From NCBI GenBank assembly GCA_905193155.1, contig CAJJNQ010000010.1:1-64000 (forward strand): DNA of 64,000 bases. The letters run 5' to 3'. This stretch comes from an uncultured Christensenella sp. GTDB taxonomy: Bacteria; Bacillota; Clostridia; Christensenellales; UBA1750. Both the position numbers and the translations under genes were made by a program. The notes under the pieces are model-generated. The model made no database searches and was not told where the DNA came from. It saw only the letters and a list, made by a program, of their open reading frames with translations. Below, piece after piece: positions 1-7,961 of the stretch; the first letter of the stretch is position 1, and each line of letters begins with the position of its first letter.

Positions 1-1
1 C

Positions 2-604
2 GGCTGCCCGGTGGACAACGCGTCCGTCGGCTGGTTCGTGGACGAATCCATCAAAAAGGTTCAGCTGCCCGACCTGCCCGCAGGGGACAGTGTGATCGAG
101 CTTACCCTGCCCTTCGGCAGGCGCTCCAACGTAGAGTGGTGTTATCTGCTGGGTGATTTCGGCGTGCGCGTGCAGGGAGCGGAAAAGACCGTCATCCCGC
201 CGGTGCGCAGACTTGGCTTCGGCGACTGGACCACGCAGGGACTTCCGTTCTATTGCGGAAACGTCACCTATAAGATCCCAGTGCGGGTGGAAAAAGACAC
301 GCTGACAATCCGCGTGCCGCAGTACCGCGGCTCCGTGCTCGGCATGGAGATGGACGGCGTGCGGCAGGGAGATATGGCCTATGCGCCCTATGAATATACC
401 TTCACCAACCTTCAGCCCGGCGAACATGAGGTGGGCATCACGGTCTATGGCAACCGCGTCAACGGCTTTGGCTGCGTGCACAACTGCGACGATTCCACCA
501 GCTGGTTTGGCCCGGATTGTTGGAGAAGCGAGGGCGTTCGCTGGTGCTATGAGTACCGTCTGCGCAAGAGCGGCCTGCTCGTCAGCCCGCAGATCGAGAA
601 GTAA
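2..604 (+). CDS. C-terminal part of a large glycoside-hydrolase-like protein (5' partial)
   Basis: The frame is open from the first complete codon of the window, so the GTG at 11 is only an internal codon and the gene starts upstream. About 200 residues are visible. They are beta-rich, with many Gly, Trp and Tyr, and read like the C-terminal jelly-roll or sugar-binding domain of GH2- or GH106-type glycosidases (for example the stretch around GVRQGDMAYAPYEYTF and the Asn/Gly-rich NRVNGFG). No catalytic domain is in view, so the exact family is inference. It lies 24 bases before a xylulokinase on the same strand, which suggests one sugar-utilisation operon. No signal peptide can be judged because the N-terminus is missing. 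Confidence 0.55.
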   Translation, partial: GCPVDNASVGWFVDESIKKVQLPDLPAGDSVIELTLPFGRRSNVEWCYLLGDFGVRVQGAEKTVIPPVRRLGFGDWTTQGLPFYCGNVTYKIPVRVEKDTLTIRVPQYRGSVLGMEMDGVRQGDMAYAPYEYTFTNLQPGEHEVGITVYGNRVNGFGCVHNCDDSTSWFGPDCWRSEGVRWCYEYRLRKSGLLVSPQIEK

Positions 605-628
605 TGGCAAAGAGAGGAAGAGACAGCT

Positions 629-2164
629 ATGAAAACCATACTCGGCATCGATATCGGCACATCCGGCACCAAGACCATTCTGGTGGACGATCAGGGCCGT
701 GTCATCGCCGCCAAGACCATTGAATATCCGATGGAAACGCCTAAGCCCGGTTGGACGCAGCAGAATCCGCAGGATTGGTGGGCTGCTTCGGTGGAATCCA
801 TTCGCGCGGTGCTGGCAAAGGCCAATGTGCCCGCACAGGACATCGCTGCCATCGGATTGTCCGGCCAGATGCACGGCATGGTAGCGCTGGACGAGTATGA
901 CCAGGTTGTTCGCCCCGCCATTCTCTGGAACGACCAGCGCACCGAAAAGCAGTGCGAGGAGATCACCGAAGCGGCGGGCGGTCTGGAGGAGCTGCTCAAG
1001 CTCACCAACAACCGCATGCTCACCGGCTATACCGGCGGCAAGATCCTCTGGATGAAGGAAAACGAGCCGGAAAACTTTGCAAAGACCCGCGTGATTCTCA
1101 ATCCCAAGGATTATATCCGCTTCATGCTCACGGGAGAAAAGGCCACGGAGGTGGCGGATGCTTCCGGCACCGGCTTCTTTGACGTGAAGAACCGCGTTTT
1201 CAGCGACGAGCTGATCGCCAAGCTCGGCCTGCCGCGTTCGCTCTTCCCCAGGTGCTATGAATCCTATGAGGTTGCAGGCACCGTGACCGAAGAGGTCGCC
1301 AAACTCACCGGTCTGCGCGCAGGGCTGCCCGTGACAGCCGGCGGCGGCGATGCAGTGATTCAAACCACCGGCACCGGCCTGGTTCGTCAGGGCGTGCTCG
1401 GCGTGGTCATCGGCACCTCCGGCGTGGTGGCGATGGGTCTGGACGGTTTCAAGGAGAACAAGGGCGGCCAATTGCAGGTGTTCTGCAACAACGCCAAGCA
1501 TCTATGGCACGCCATGGGCGTGACGCTGGCGGCGGGCGGTTCCTATCGCTGGTATCGCGATACGCTGTGCAAGGCCGAGATGGAGGAGGCGGCGCGCACC
1601 GGCCGCAACGTCTACGACATCATGGGCGAGGAGGCTGAAAAGGTCGCGCCCGGCTGCGGCGGGCTGATCTTTCTGCCGTATCTTTCCGGCGAGCGCTGCC
1701 CGCACTTTGATTCCGATGCGCGCGGTGTGTTCTATGGGCTGGGCCTGGAGCACGGAAAGGGCGCAATGACCCGCGCCGTGATGGAGGGCGTTACCTTCTC
1801 GCTGCGCGACGTTTCCGAGCGCATCTATGCGATGGATGCTTCCATCAAGCCCGAAAAGGTGATCCTCTCCGGCGGCGGTGCGATGAGCCCGCTCTGGCGG
1901 CAGATCGTAGCGGATGTGTTCAACCTGCCCGTGGTGACGGTCTCCGGCAGCGGCGAGGGCGGCGCTTACGGCGCAGCGCTGGTTGCGGGCGTGGGCGTCG
2001 GCATCTGGAAGGATCTGATCGAAGCCAGCTCTGTGCTGCGCGAGGAAACCCGCACCCTGCCCATCCCCGAAAACGTCGCGGTCTATGACAAGACCTTCGC
2101 GCTCTACGACAAGGTCTATCTGGCGCTCAAGGATTCTTTTAAGGAGCTTACCGCCGTTCGGTGA
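629..2164 (+). CDS. xylB: Xylulokinase (FGGY carbohydrate kinase)
   Basis: The 511-residue product has the usual length for XylB, which phosphorylates D-xylulose to xylulose 5-phosphate with ATP in the cytoplasm. The N-terminal phosphate-binding motif DIGTSGTK is at residues 8-15. GLSGQMHG (about 76-83) is the substrate-binding segment specific to xylulokinases, and LWNDQRT follows at about 99-105. The likely catalytic Asp is D241 in the GGGD motif. The C-terminal half has the FGGY signature around LSGGGAMSPLW. The ATG at 629 follows a purine-rich GAGAGGAAGAGA ribosome binding site. It follows a glycosidase-like gene and probably feeds pentose from hemicellulose into the pentose phosphate pathway; rpe and rpiB occur elsewhere in the window. 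Confidence 0.93.
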   Translation: MKTILGIDIGTSGTKTILVDDQGRVIAAKTIEYPMETPKPGWTQQNPQDWWAASVESIRAVLAKANVPAQDIAAIGLSGQMHGMVALDEYDQVVRPAILWNDQRTEKQCEEITEAAGGLEELLKLTNNRMLTGYTGGKILWMKENEPENFAKTRVILNPKDYIRFMLTGEKATEVADASGTGFFDVKNRVFSDELIAKLGLPRSLFPRCYESYEVAGTVTEEVAKLTGLRAGLPVTAGGGDAVIQTTGTGLVRQGVLGVVIGTSGVVAMGLDGFKENKGGQLQVFCNNAKHLWHAMGVTLAAGGSYRWYRDTLCKAEMEEAARTGRNVYDIMGEEAEKVAPGCGGLIFLPYLSGERCPHFDSDARGVFYGLGLEHGKGAMTRAVMEGVTFSLRDVSERIYAMDASIKPEKVILSGGGAMSPLWRQIVADVFNLPVVTVSGSGEGGAYGAALVAGVGVGIWKDLIEASSVLREETRTLPIPENVAVYDKTFALYDKVYLALKDSFKELTAVR

Positions 2165-2176
2165 TTCTGTGAACAT

Positions 2177-2206
2177 TTGACAAAGCGGCTCACTGTGTTG
2201 TAAAAT
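2177..2206 (+). promoter_or_regulatory. Sigma-A-type promoter for the topoisomerase pair
   Basis: TTGACA at 2177-2182 and TAAAAT at 2201-2206 are separated by 18 bases, about 100 bases before the topoisomerase B start. The -35 box overlaps the 5' arm of the hairpin at 2182-2270. Confidence 0.7.
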
Positions 2207-2270
2207 TAAATTTCGGACCACGGTTATCGGCTGTGATACGAAATTCATCAGCGCAGTGCGCCGCTTTTTT
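2182..2270 (+). terminator. Nested inverted repeat ending in a T-tract between xylB and the topoisomerase genes
   Basis: The outer arms 2182-2195 and 2254-2267 are complementary at 13 of 14 positions. An inner perfect 7-bp stem pairs 2209-2215 with 2239-2245. The outer 3' arm runs into six T (2265-2270), so it has the form of a Rho-independent terminator for xylB readthrough. The next operon's promoter lies inside its 5' half. Transcripts starting from that promoter would lack the 5' outer arm and could not form the terminator. Confidence 0.55.
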
Positions 2271-2305
2271 GCGCACAAAAATGAATTGCAGCGGAGGAGA
2301 CGCGA

Positions 2306-4261
2306 ATGAGCAATTACAACGCGGGCGACCTGCAGGTGCTCAAGGGCCTGGACGCGGTGCGGATGCGCCCCGGAATGTACATCGGTACCACGGGCACAAA
2401 GGGTTTGCATCACCTGCTGTGGGAGATTGTGGATAACTCCATCGACGAGGCGGCAAACGGCTACGGCGACACAGTCCGTGTGACGCTCTATAAAGACGGA
2501 AGCGCCTCGGTGGAGGACAACGGCAGAGGCATTCCTGTCGATATCCACCCGCAGCTGGGCATCTCCGGCGTGGAGGTCGTCTATACGCAGCTGCACGCCG
2601 GCGGAAAGTTCTCCGGCAAAAACTATAATTATTCCGGCGGGCTGCACGGCGTGGGCGCGTCGGTCGTCAACGCCCTGAGCGAGTGGCTGGTCTGCGAATC
2701 TTACATCGGCTATACTGCTTACCGGCAGGAGTTTGCCTCCGTCTGGGATGAAAAGGAGAAAAAGATCATCTCCGGCAAGCCCATGACCCCGCTGGTCAAG
2801 ATCGGCAACACCCGCAAAAAGGGCAGCAAGACCACCTTTTTGCCCGATAAGCGTGTGTTTGAGGATACGGTGTTCAATCACGACACTGTGGATCGCCGTC
2901 TGCGCGAACTGGCGTATCTCAACAAGGGCGTTAGCATCGTGTTTACCGATGAGCGTCTGCCTGTCGCCGAGCGCGAGGTGACGTATTGCTATGAGGGCGG
3001 AATTGTGGATTACGTCCGTTATCTCAACGCGGAAAAGAATCCGCTGCACGAAGATGTGATCTATCTGGAAGGCGGAAAGGACGATTTCTATTATCGCTGT
3101 GCTCTTCAGTTGACCGACAGCTATACCGAGAGCATGTTTTCCTATGTCAATTCCATTCCCACCGGCGAGGGCGGCACGCATGAAACGGGCTTCAAGGCCG
3201 CCTATACCCGCGCCATGAACGAATACGCCCGCCGCGTCGGCATCCTGAAGGAAAAGGATGCGAACCTCACAGGCGACGATTACCGCGAGGGCATGACCGT
3301 GGTGCTGACCTGCTTTGTCAAAAATCCGCAGTTTGAGGGACAGACCAAGGGCAGACTCGGCAACAGCGAGGTGCGCCCGCTCATCGAGGGTCTGGTTTAC
3401 GATCAGCTCAATGAATATTTGGAACATCTGAACCATCAGGAGACTGCGGCCAAGCTGATGGAGAAGGCCTGCGCCGCCGCTTCCGTGCGCGAAGCTGCAC
3501 GCAAGGCCAAGGATATTGCCCGGCAAAAGTCCTCGCTGGAAGCAGCACCCCTGGTGGGCAAGCTGTCCTCCTGCACGGGACGGCGTCCGGAGGAAAACGA
3601 GCTGTTTATCGTCGAGGGTGATTCCGCAGGCGGTTCCGCTAAGCAGGGCCGCGACCGCCGCTTCCAGGCGATTCTGCCGCTGCGCGGAAAACCCCTCAAT
3701 GCCGAAAAGAAGCGTCTGGATCAGGTGCTGATGAACGAGGAATTCCGCTCGCTGATCACCGCGTTGGGCACGGGCATCGGGGAGGAGTTCAAGCTCAGTG
3801 CGCTCAAATATCACCGCATCATCATCTTGGCCGATGCGGATCAGGACGGCGCGCACATCCGCGCCATTTTGCTGACTTTCTTCTTCCGGTACATGAAGGA
3901 GCTGATCCTAAACGGCCATGTCTATATTGGCACCCCGCCGCTTTATCTGGTCAAGAAGGGGCAGATGAGCGAATATGTCTACGACGATAAGGCACTTCCT
4001 GCGGCGGTCAAGCGCATGGGCAAGGGCTATGCCATTCAGCGCTACAAAGGCTTGGGTGAGATGAACCCGGAGCAGCTCTGGGACACCACGATGAACCCCG
4101 CGCATCGCACGCTGGTGCAGGTGACGCTGGAGGACGCCGCGATGGCGGAGCGCATGGTCACGATCCTGATGGGCGACAAGGTGGAGCCCCGCCGCGTCTA
4201 CATCAGCGAACACGCGGATTTTAATAAGGAAGATCATTTCGAAGGGTGGGTGACGGGCTGA
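2306..4261 (+). CDS. Type IIA DNA topoisomerase subunit B (GyrB/ParE family)
   Basis: This is the ATPase and TOPRIM subunit of a DNA gyrase or topoisomerase IV, 651 residues, a usual length. The GHKL ATPase domain has E40 and VDNSIDEA (42-49), the G-box RPGMYIG (21-27) and GGLHGVGASVVN. The ATP-sensing QTK loop reads QTKGRLGNSEVRP. TOPRIM motifs are EGDSAGG (about 436-442) and DADQDGAH (about 510-517). Some segments (GNSEVR, ITALGTGIG) are closer to GyrB, while PLRGKPLNAEK and the A-subunit partner resemble a topoisomerase IV arrangement, so I do not assign gyrB or parE. The start has a GGAGGAG ribosome binding site. The A subunit begins one base after the stop, so the two are translationally linked. 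Confidence 0.92.
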   Translation: MSNYNAGDLQVLKGLDAVRMRPGMYIGTTGTKGLHHLLWEIVDNSIDEAANGYGDTVRVTLYKDGSASVEDNGRGIPVDIHPQLGISGVEVVYTQLHAGGKFSGKNYNYSGGLHGVGASVVNALSEWLVCESYIGYTAYRQEFASVWDEKEKKIISGKPMTPLVKIGNTRKKGSKTTFLPDKRVFEDTVFNHDTVDRRLRELAYLNKGVSIVFTDERLPVAEREVTYCYEGGIVDYVRYLNAEKNPLHEDVIYLEGGKDDFYYRCALQLTDSYTESMFSYVNSIPTGEGGTHETGFKAAYTRAMNEYARRVGILKEKDANLTGDDYREGMTVVLTCFVKNPQFEGQTKGRLGNSEVRPLIEGLVYDQLNEYLEHLNHQETAAKLMEKACAAASVREAARKAKDIARQKSSLEAAPLVGKLSSCTGRRPEENELFIVEGDSAGGSAKQGRDRRFQAILPLRGKPLNAEKKRLDQVLMNEEFRSLITALGTGIGEEFKLSALKYHRIIILADADQDGAHIRAILLTFFFRYMKELILNGHVYIGTPPLYLVKKGQMSEYVYDDKALPAAVKRMGKGYAIQRYKGLGEMNPEQLWDTTMNPAHRTLVQVTLEDAAMAERMVTILMGDKVEPRRVYISEHADFNKEDHFEGWVTG

Positions 4262-4262
4262 T

Positions 4263-6683
4263 ATGGCGCGCAAGAAAAAGGACGATACCATCGAGCGCAA
4301 CGAGATTATCCTGCAAAAGCCGATGGAGGACATCATGCGCGACAGCATGATTCCCTATGCGGAACACGTCATTCTCGAGCGCGCACTGCCGCGCGTGGAG
4401 GACGGCTTAAAGCCTGTGCAGCGCCGTATCCTCTACTCGATGCTGGAACTGGGCAACACGCCGGATAAGCCCTACCGCAAATGTGCCCGCATCGTGGGCG
4501 ACTGCCTGGGTAAATATCACCCCCACGGCGATACCTCGGTCTACGATGCGCTGGTGCGTATGGCGCAGGATTTCAATATGCGCGGCGTGCTGATCGACGG
4601 TCATGGCAACTTCGGCTCCGTGGACGGCGATACCGCCGCCGCCATGCGTTACACCGAGGCGCGCATGGCGCCGCTGGCAATGGAGCTGCTGCGCGACTTG
4701 GAAAAAGACACGGTTTCCTTCTCGCTGAACTTTGACGATACCTTGAAGGAACCTGATATGCTTCCCGGCAGATTCCCCAATCTGCTGGTCAACGGGGCGT
4801 CGGGCATTGCGGTGGGTCTTGCCACCAATATTCCCACGCATAACCTGGGCGAGGCCATCGACGCAGTGATCGCCGTGATGGATAATCCCAAGATCACGCT
4901 GGACGAGGTCATGCAGGTGCTGCCCGCACCGGATTTCCCCACCGGCGGCCTGCTGCTCAACACCGAGGAAATCCGTAAGGCTTACGAAACCGGCCGCGGC
5001 CGGCTGTTGCTGCGCGCCAAGGTCGAAATCGAGGAGGCCAATGCGGGCAAGAAGAATCTAGTCATCACGGAGCTGCCCTATCAGGTCAATAAATCCGCGC
5101 TGCTGGAGAAGATTCTCAAGCTGTCGGAGGAGAAAAAGGGCATTCTTTCAGGCATTTCCGACATCCGCGACGAATCCGACCGCACCGGTATGCGCGCGGT
5201 GATCGAGCTCAAACGCGACGTCGATGCGCAGAAGGTGTTGGCGCATCTCTACCGCGTGTCCGACCTGCAAATCACTTTCGGCGTGAACATGGTCGCCATT
5301 GCGGACGGCAAGCCCATGCAGCTGTCGCTGCTGGAGCTGATTCACCGCTATATTGCGCACCAGAAGAACGTCGTCACCCGCCGCACGCAGTACGAGCTCA
5401 AGCAGGCGCAGGCCAGAGAGCATATCTTGAAGGGCCTGATGATCGCGGTGGATAACCTTGACGCGGTCATCAAGCTCATCCGCGCCTCCAAGAACCCCAA
5501 GGAAGCGCGTGAGGGGCTGATGAAGAACTTCGGCCTGACCGAGATTCAGGCGCAGGCGATTCTCGATATGCGGTTGCAGCGCCTGACCGGACTGGAAATC
5601 GAGGCGCTGCGCAAGGAATACGCCGAAATCCTCAAGACCATCGCGCGTCTGGAAGGTATTTTGGGCAGCGAAAAGAAGCTGCTGCGCGTCATCCGCCAGG
5701 AAATGACGGATATCCGCGACCGCTTTGCCGATCCGCGCCGTACGCAGCTGATCGAGGACGTGCCGCTGGTGCAGGAGACGCCGGAGGACAATGTCGTGAT
5801 CGAGCCTTGCGTGCTCATCCGCACGCGCATGGGCTATCTTAAACGCCTGCAGCCCAAGGTGTACGCCAAAAAGGAGGAGACGGAGGACGCGCCCGATCAG
5901 ATCTTTGAAACCATTACGGAGGAAAAGTTCCTGTTCTTCACCAATTTCGGCAACTGCTTTACGCTGACCGCCGAGCAGATTCCGGAGTGCAAATGGAAGG
6001 ATCGCGGCCTTGCACCGACGGGCCTTCTGGCCGGACTGGAACATGGGGAAGAGGTCGTTGCGCTTCTGCCCCGCAGCGGCGCAGGGGAGAGCCTGCTCTT
6101 CGTCACGGCACGCGGACTGGTCAAGCGCACGCTTTCCTCCGAATACGGCGCACGCAAGGGGCGTGTGGCCGCCATCGGCCTGAAAGAGGGAGATGCGCTG
6201 CTGTGCGTGCTGCCCTTCAACGCGGAAGAAAACCTGATGCTGCTGACCGAGCGCGCCATGGCGATCCGTATCGACGGGACGGAAATCCCCGTCATCGGCC
6301 GCGCGGCTGCTGGGGTTCGCGGCATGGCGCTGGAGCCGGGGGACAAGGTCTGTTTTGCGGATTTTGTGCCCGATGCAGGCGAACTGGTGATGATGAGTGA
6401 GCGCGGCTACGCCAAGCGCTGCCTGTTGGTGGATTTCGAGGTGCAGCGCCGCGCGGGCAAGGGCGTCAAGGCCTTCTCGTTCAACAAAAACGGAGCGAAC
6501 GGCAGCGGCGTGGTGTTTGCTTCTGTCGTCACGGAACCCTATACGCTGCACGTCCAACAGGCCGACCGCACCGTGACCGATTTGGGCACAGAGGAAATTC
6601 TGATCGAGAGCAAGGCAGGGCGCGGCAAGCCCTATCTGGTCGCGCTGATGGATAACGTTGTGACCAAGTGCTGGAGGGATTGA
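4263..6683 (+). CDS. Type IIA DNA topoisomerase subunit A (GyrA/ParC family)
   Basis: The 806-residue breakage-rejoining subunit carries the catalytic Tyr130 in AMRYTEAR. The quinolone-determining region reads HPHGDTSVYDAL, with Thr91 where E. coli GyrA has Ser83 and Asp95 at the Asp87 position. DGHGNFGSVDGD is gyrase-like. A coiled-coil gate region follows (about 330-500), then a beta-pinwheel C-terminal domain with a near-canonical GyrA box, QRRAGKG, instead of QRRGGKG. The GyrA box is needed for DNA wrapping and negative supercoiling, so this second-locus enzyme may retain gyrase-like activity; that is inference. The start is one base after the B subunit stop. The stop overlaps the ribosome binding region of the following dipeptidase gene. 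Confidence 0.92.
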   Translation: MARKKKDDTIERNEIILQKPMEDIMRDSMIPYAEHVILERALPRVEDGLKPVQRRILYSMLELGNTPDKPYRKCARIVGDCLGKYHPHGDTSVYDALVRMAQDFNMRGVLIDGHGNFGSVDGDTAAAMRYTEARMAPLAMELLRDLEKDTVSFSLNFDDTLKEPDMLPGRFPNLLVNGASGIAVGLATNIPTHNLGEAIDAVIAVMDNPKITLDEVMQVLPAPDFPTGGLLLNTEEIRKAYETGRGRLLLRAKVEIEEANAGKKNLVITELPYQVNKSALLEKILKLSEEKKGILSGISDIRDESDRTGMRAVIELKRDVDAQKVLAHLYRVSDLQITFGVNMVAIADGKPMQLSLLELIHRYIAHQKNVVTRRTQYELKQAQAREHILKGLMIAVDNLDAVIKLIRASKNPKEAREGLMKNFGLTEIQAQAILDMRLQRLTGLEIEALRKEYAEILKTIARLEGILGSEKKLLRVIRQEMTDIRDRFADPRRTQLIEDVPLVQETPEDNVVIEPCVLIRTRMGYLKRLQPKVYAKKEETEDAPDQIFETITEEKFLFFTNFGNCFTLTAEQIPECKWKDRGLAPTGLLAGLEHGEEVVALLPRSGAGESLLFVTARGLVKRTLSSEYGARKGRVAAIGLKEGDALLCVLPFNAEENLMLLTERAMAIRIDGTEIPVIGRAAAGVRGMALEPGDKVCFADFVPDAGELVMMSERGYAKRCLLVDFEVQRRAGKGVKAFSFNKNGANGSGVVFASVVTEPYTLHVQQADRTVTDLGTEEILIESKAGRGKPYLVALMDNVVTKCWRD

Positions 6684-6685
6684 GT

Positions 6686-7399
6686 ATGGATATTCAAACC
6701 TATCTGAACCGCCCGATTCCCCGTTCGGACGATCGGGGATTGGGAAATCCTGTTCCCGATGCGGCAGAATGCGGCGAAGCAATTGTGGACATCACGAATG
6801 CGAACCCGCGCATTGCCTACGCTGCCAGCTATGCGGCGCGCGGTGTGCAGGGAGGGCTCGCGCACTGCTATGTGCGCGCGGGCGTTTACGAGCGGCTGAA
6901 AGCGGCGCTGGATTTGCTGCCGGAGGAATATTCCTTTCTGATTTACGATACGCTTCGCCCTCTGCGCGTGCAGGAAGCGCTGTTCGAGGAATACATCGAG
7001 GTGCTGAAAAAGGAACATCCGCAGGCGAACCGAGAGGAACTGGAGGAGATCTGCGACGAATTTGTAGCGAAACCCAGCAAAAATCAGCTGCGCCCGTCTT
7101 CCCATCAATCGGGCGGGGCAGTGGATCTGACGCTGTGCCGGAACGGAACGCCGCTGGACATGGGCACGGCGTTTGACGAATTCGCGCCGATTGCCTATGC
7201 CGACGCCTTTGAAAAGCCCGGCATGGATGAAGCCGTCCGCCAAAACCGCCGTCTGCTGCACAACGTGATGTGCGACGTCGGATTCACCTTCTACGAATCG
7301 GAATGGTGGCATTTCAATTATGGAAACGAGAGCTGGGCACGGCGGAACTTCTGCGCGCCGATCTATTCCTTCTGCGCCGATGCGCCCGATTTGATCTGA
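6686..7399 (+). CDS. VanX/DdpX-type D-alanyl-D-alanine dipeptidase
   Basis: The enzyme is a zinc peptidase of family M15D that hydrolyses D-Ala-D-Ala. The zinc-binding SxHxxGxAxD motif is seen as SSHQSGGAVDL (about residues 138-148), and the catalytic Glu and third ligand as SEWWHF (about 203-208). The substrate-binding Arg is in DTLRPLR. No signal peptide is present, so it acts in the cytoplasm. The ATG at 6686 was preferred over an upstream GTG at 6668 because GGAGGGA lies at 6672-6678. There is no vanH, vanA or vanS/R nearby, so a resistance role is unlikely. Position next to a peptide importer and an LD-carboxypeptidase fits D-Ala salvage from cell-wall peptides. It ends at its own terminator. 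Confidence 0.85.
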   Translation: MDIQTYLNRPIPRSDDRGLGNPVPDAAECGEAIVDITNANPRIAYAASYAARGVQGGLAHCYVRAGVYERLKAALDLLPEEYSFLIYDTLRPLRVQEALFEEYIEVLKKEHPQANREELEEICDEFVAKPSKNQLRPSSHQSGGAVDLTLCRNGTPLDMGTAFDEFAPIAYADAFEKPGMDEAVRQNRRLLHNVMCDVGFTFYESEWWHFNYGNESWARRNFCAPIYSFCADAPDLI

Positions 7400-7429
7400 A
7401 AAAGCGCGATTTCGCATCATTATACATTC

Positions 7430-7474
7430 AGGACTGCAATCCGAATCTAATTTGGGTGCAGTCCTGCATTTTTT
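7430..7474 (+). terminator. Rho-independent terminator after the dipeptidase gene
   Basis: A perfect 9-bp stem (7430-7438 with 7457-7465) is followed by GCA and six T. Confidence 0.85.
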
Positions 7475-7680
7475 ACTTGAAAAAAGAAGAAAGCAAAATA
7501 AGTAAAGAGAGAACGAATTAACAATGAAAGAGCAGAATAAAGCATGTAAAAAGAATGATATGAGCAATAAAAAAGAAAAACAAGCATCGAAAAAATAGAA
7601 TGAATCTAAAAATCGATCATCAAATTCGATAAATCCATAAAAAATAAAAGAAATAAATAAAAAGGATGCGAGGGGAGGCT
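7475..7680. other. Strongly A-rich intergenic tract
   Basis: About 200 bases are very A-rich on the plus strand, with long runs of A broken by G and T, in sharp contrast to the GC-rich neighbourhood. Apart from a possible 24-codon Lys-rich ORF (7524-7598), I recognise no gene. It could be a nucleosome-like bent or UP-element region, an inserted fragment, or the spacer of the importer leader. Confidence 0.5.
7524..7598 (+). CDS. Possible Lys-rich micro-ORF (24 residues)
   Basis: ATG to TAG encodes a 24-residue, very basic peptide beginning MKEQNKACKKND and ending in KK; more than a third of the residues are Lys. An AAAGAGAG stretch lies about ten bases upstream and could serve as a ribosome binding site. 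The composition may simply reflect the A-rich DNA, so coding status is uncertain. I recognise no family. Confidence 0.25.
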   Translation: MKEQNKACKKNDMSNKKEKQASKK

Positions 7681-7945
7681 TTTGCATACTTAACAAAATT
7701 GCAGTTGCAAATTGAAAAAGACTGTGGTAAGGTATGCACTGTACTTAGCCAGACGGTGAACAAAGGGGTTCATCACCGCAGAGAGTGCTCTGTGCGCGGT
7801 GTAGCTGCAAATAGCCCGAAGGGAAGTCCTTTTTTTTAAGAAAAGGGGCTTGGTCGTCTGAAACAGGTACATGAAATCGTCCGACTGGGCGCAGGGACTC
7901 CCTGCAGCATCCTTTGCATAGACGTGCATGACATCGGAAATATCA
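7681..7945 (+). promoter_or_regulatory. Long structured leader before the peptide importer operon
   Basis: This stretch of about 260 bases has several potential RNA hairpins. GGTGA/TCACC and CAGAG/CTCTG stems lie close together near 7755-7795. A T-rich segment follows GGGAAGTCC, and a perfect GCAGGG/CCCTGC stem sits at 7891-7905. A weak candidate promoter is TTGCAA with TAAGGT 17 bases on, near 7700-7735. The layout suggests a 5' UTR with regulatory structure. I do not recognise a T-box, SAM, glycine or lysine riboswitch core. Confidence 0.4.
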
Positions 7946-7961
7946 TGGAGGAGGAACGACA

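Noticed and set aside
1502..3856. Long minus-strand open frame of about 780 codons
   Set aside because: It runs antisense through xylB and the topoisomerase B gene, has no family resemblance, and arises from GC-rich codon bias on the other strand.
6686..7399. Vancomycin resistance gene (VanX)
   Set aside because: No vanH, vanA-type ligase, vanR/S or vanY is nearby; the setting is a peptide-recycling locus, so a D-Ala salvage role is more likely.
6632..7696. Minus-strand open frame rich in Phe and Leu
   Set aside because: The hydrophobic part is only the complement of the A-rich tract; no ribosome binding site or family is seen.
7681..7961. T-box riboswitch
   Set aside because: The T-box consensus (a GGGTGGNACCGCG-like antiterminator) and a specifier loop could not be found.
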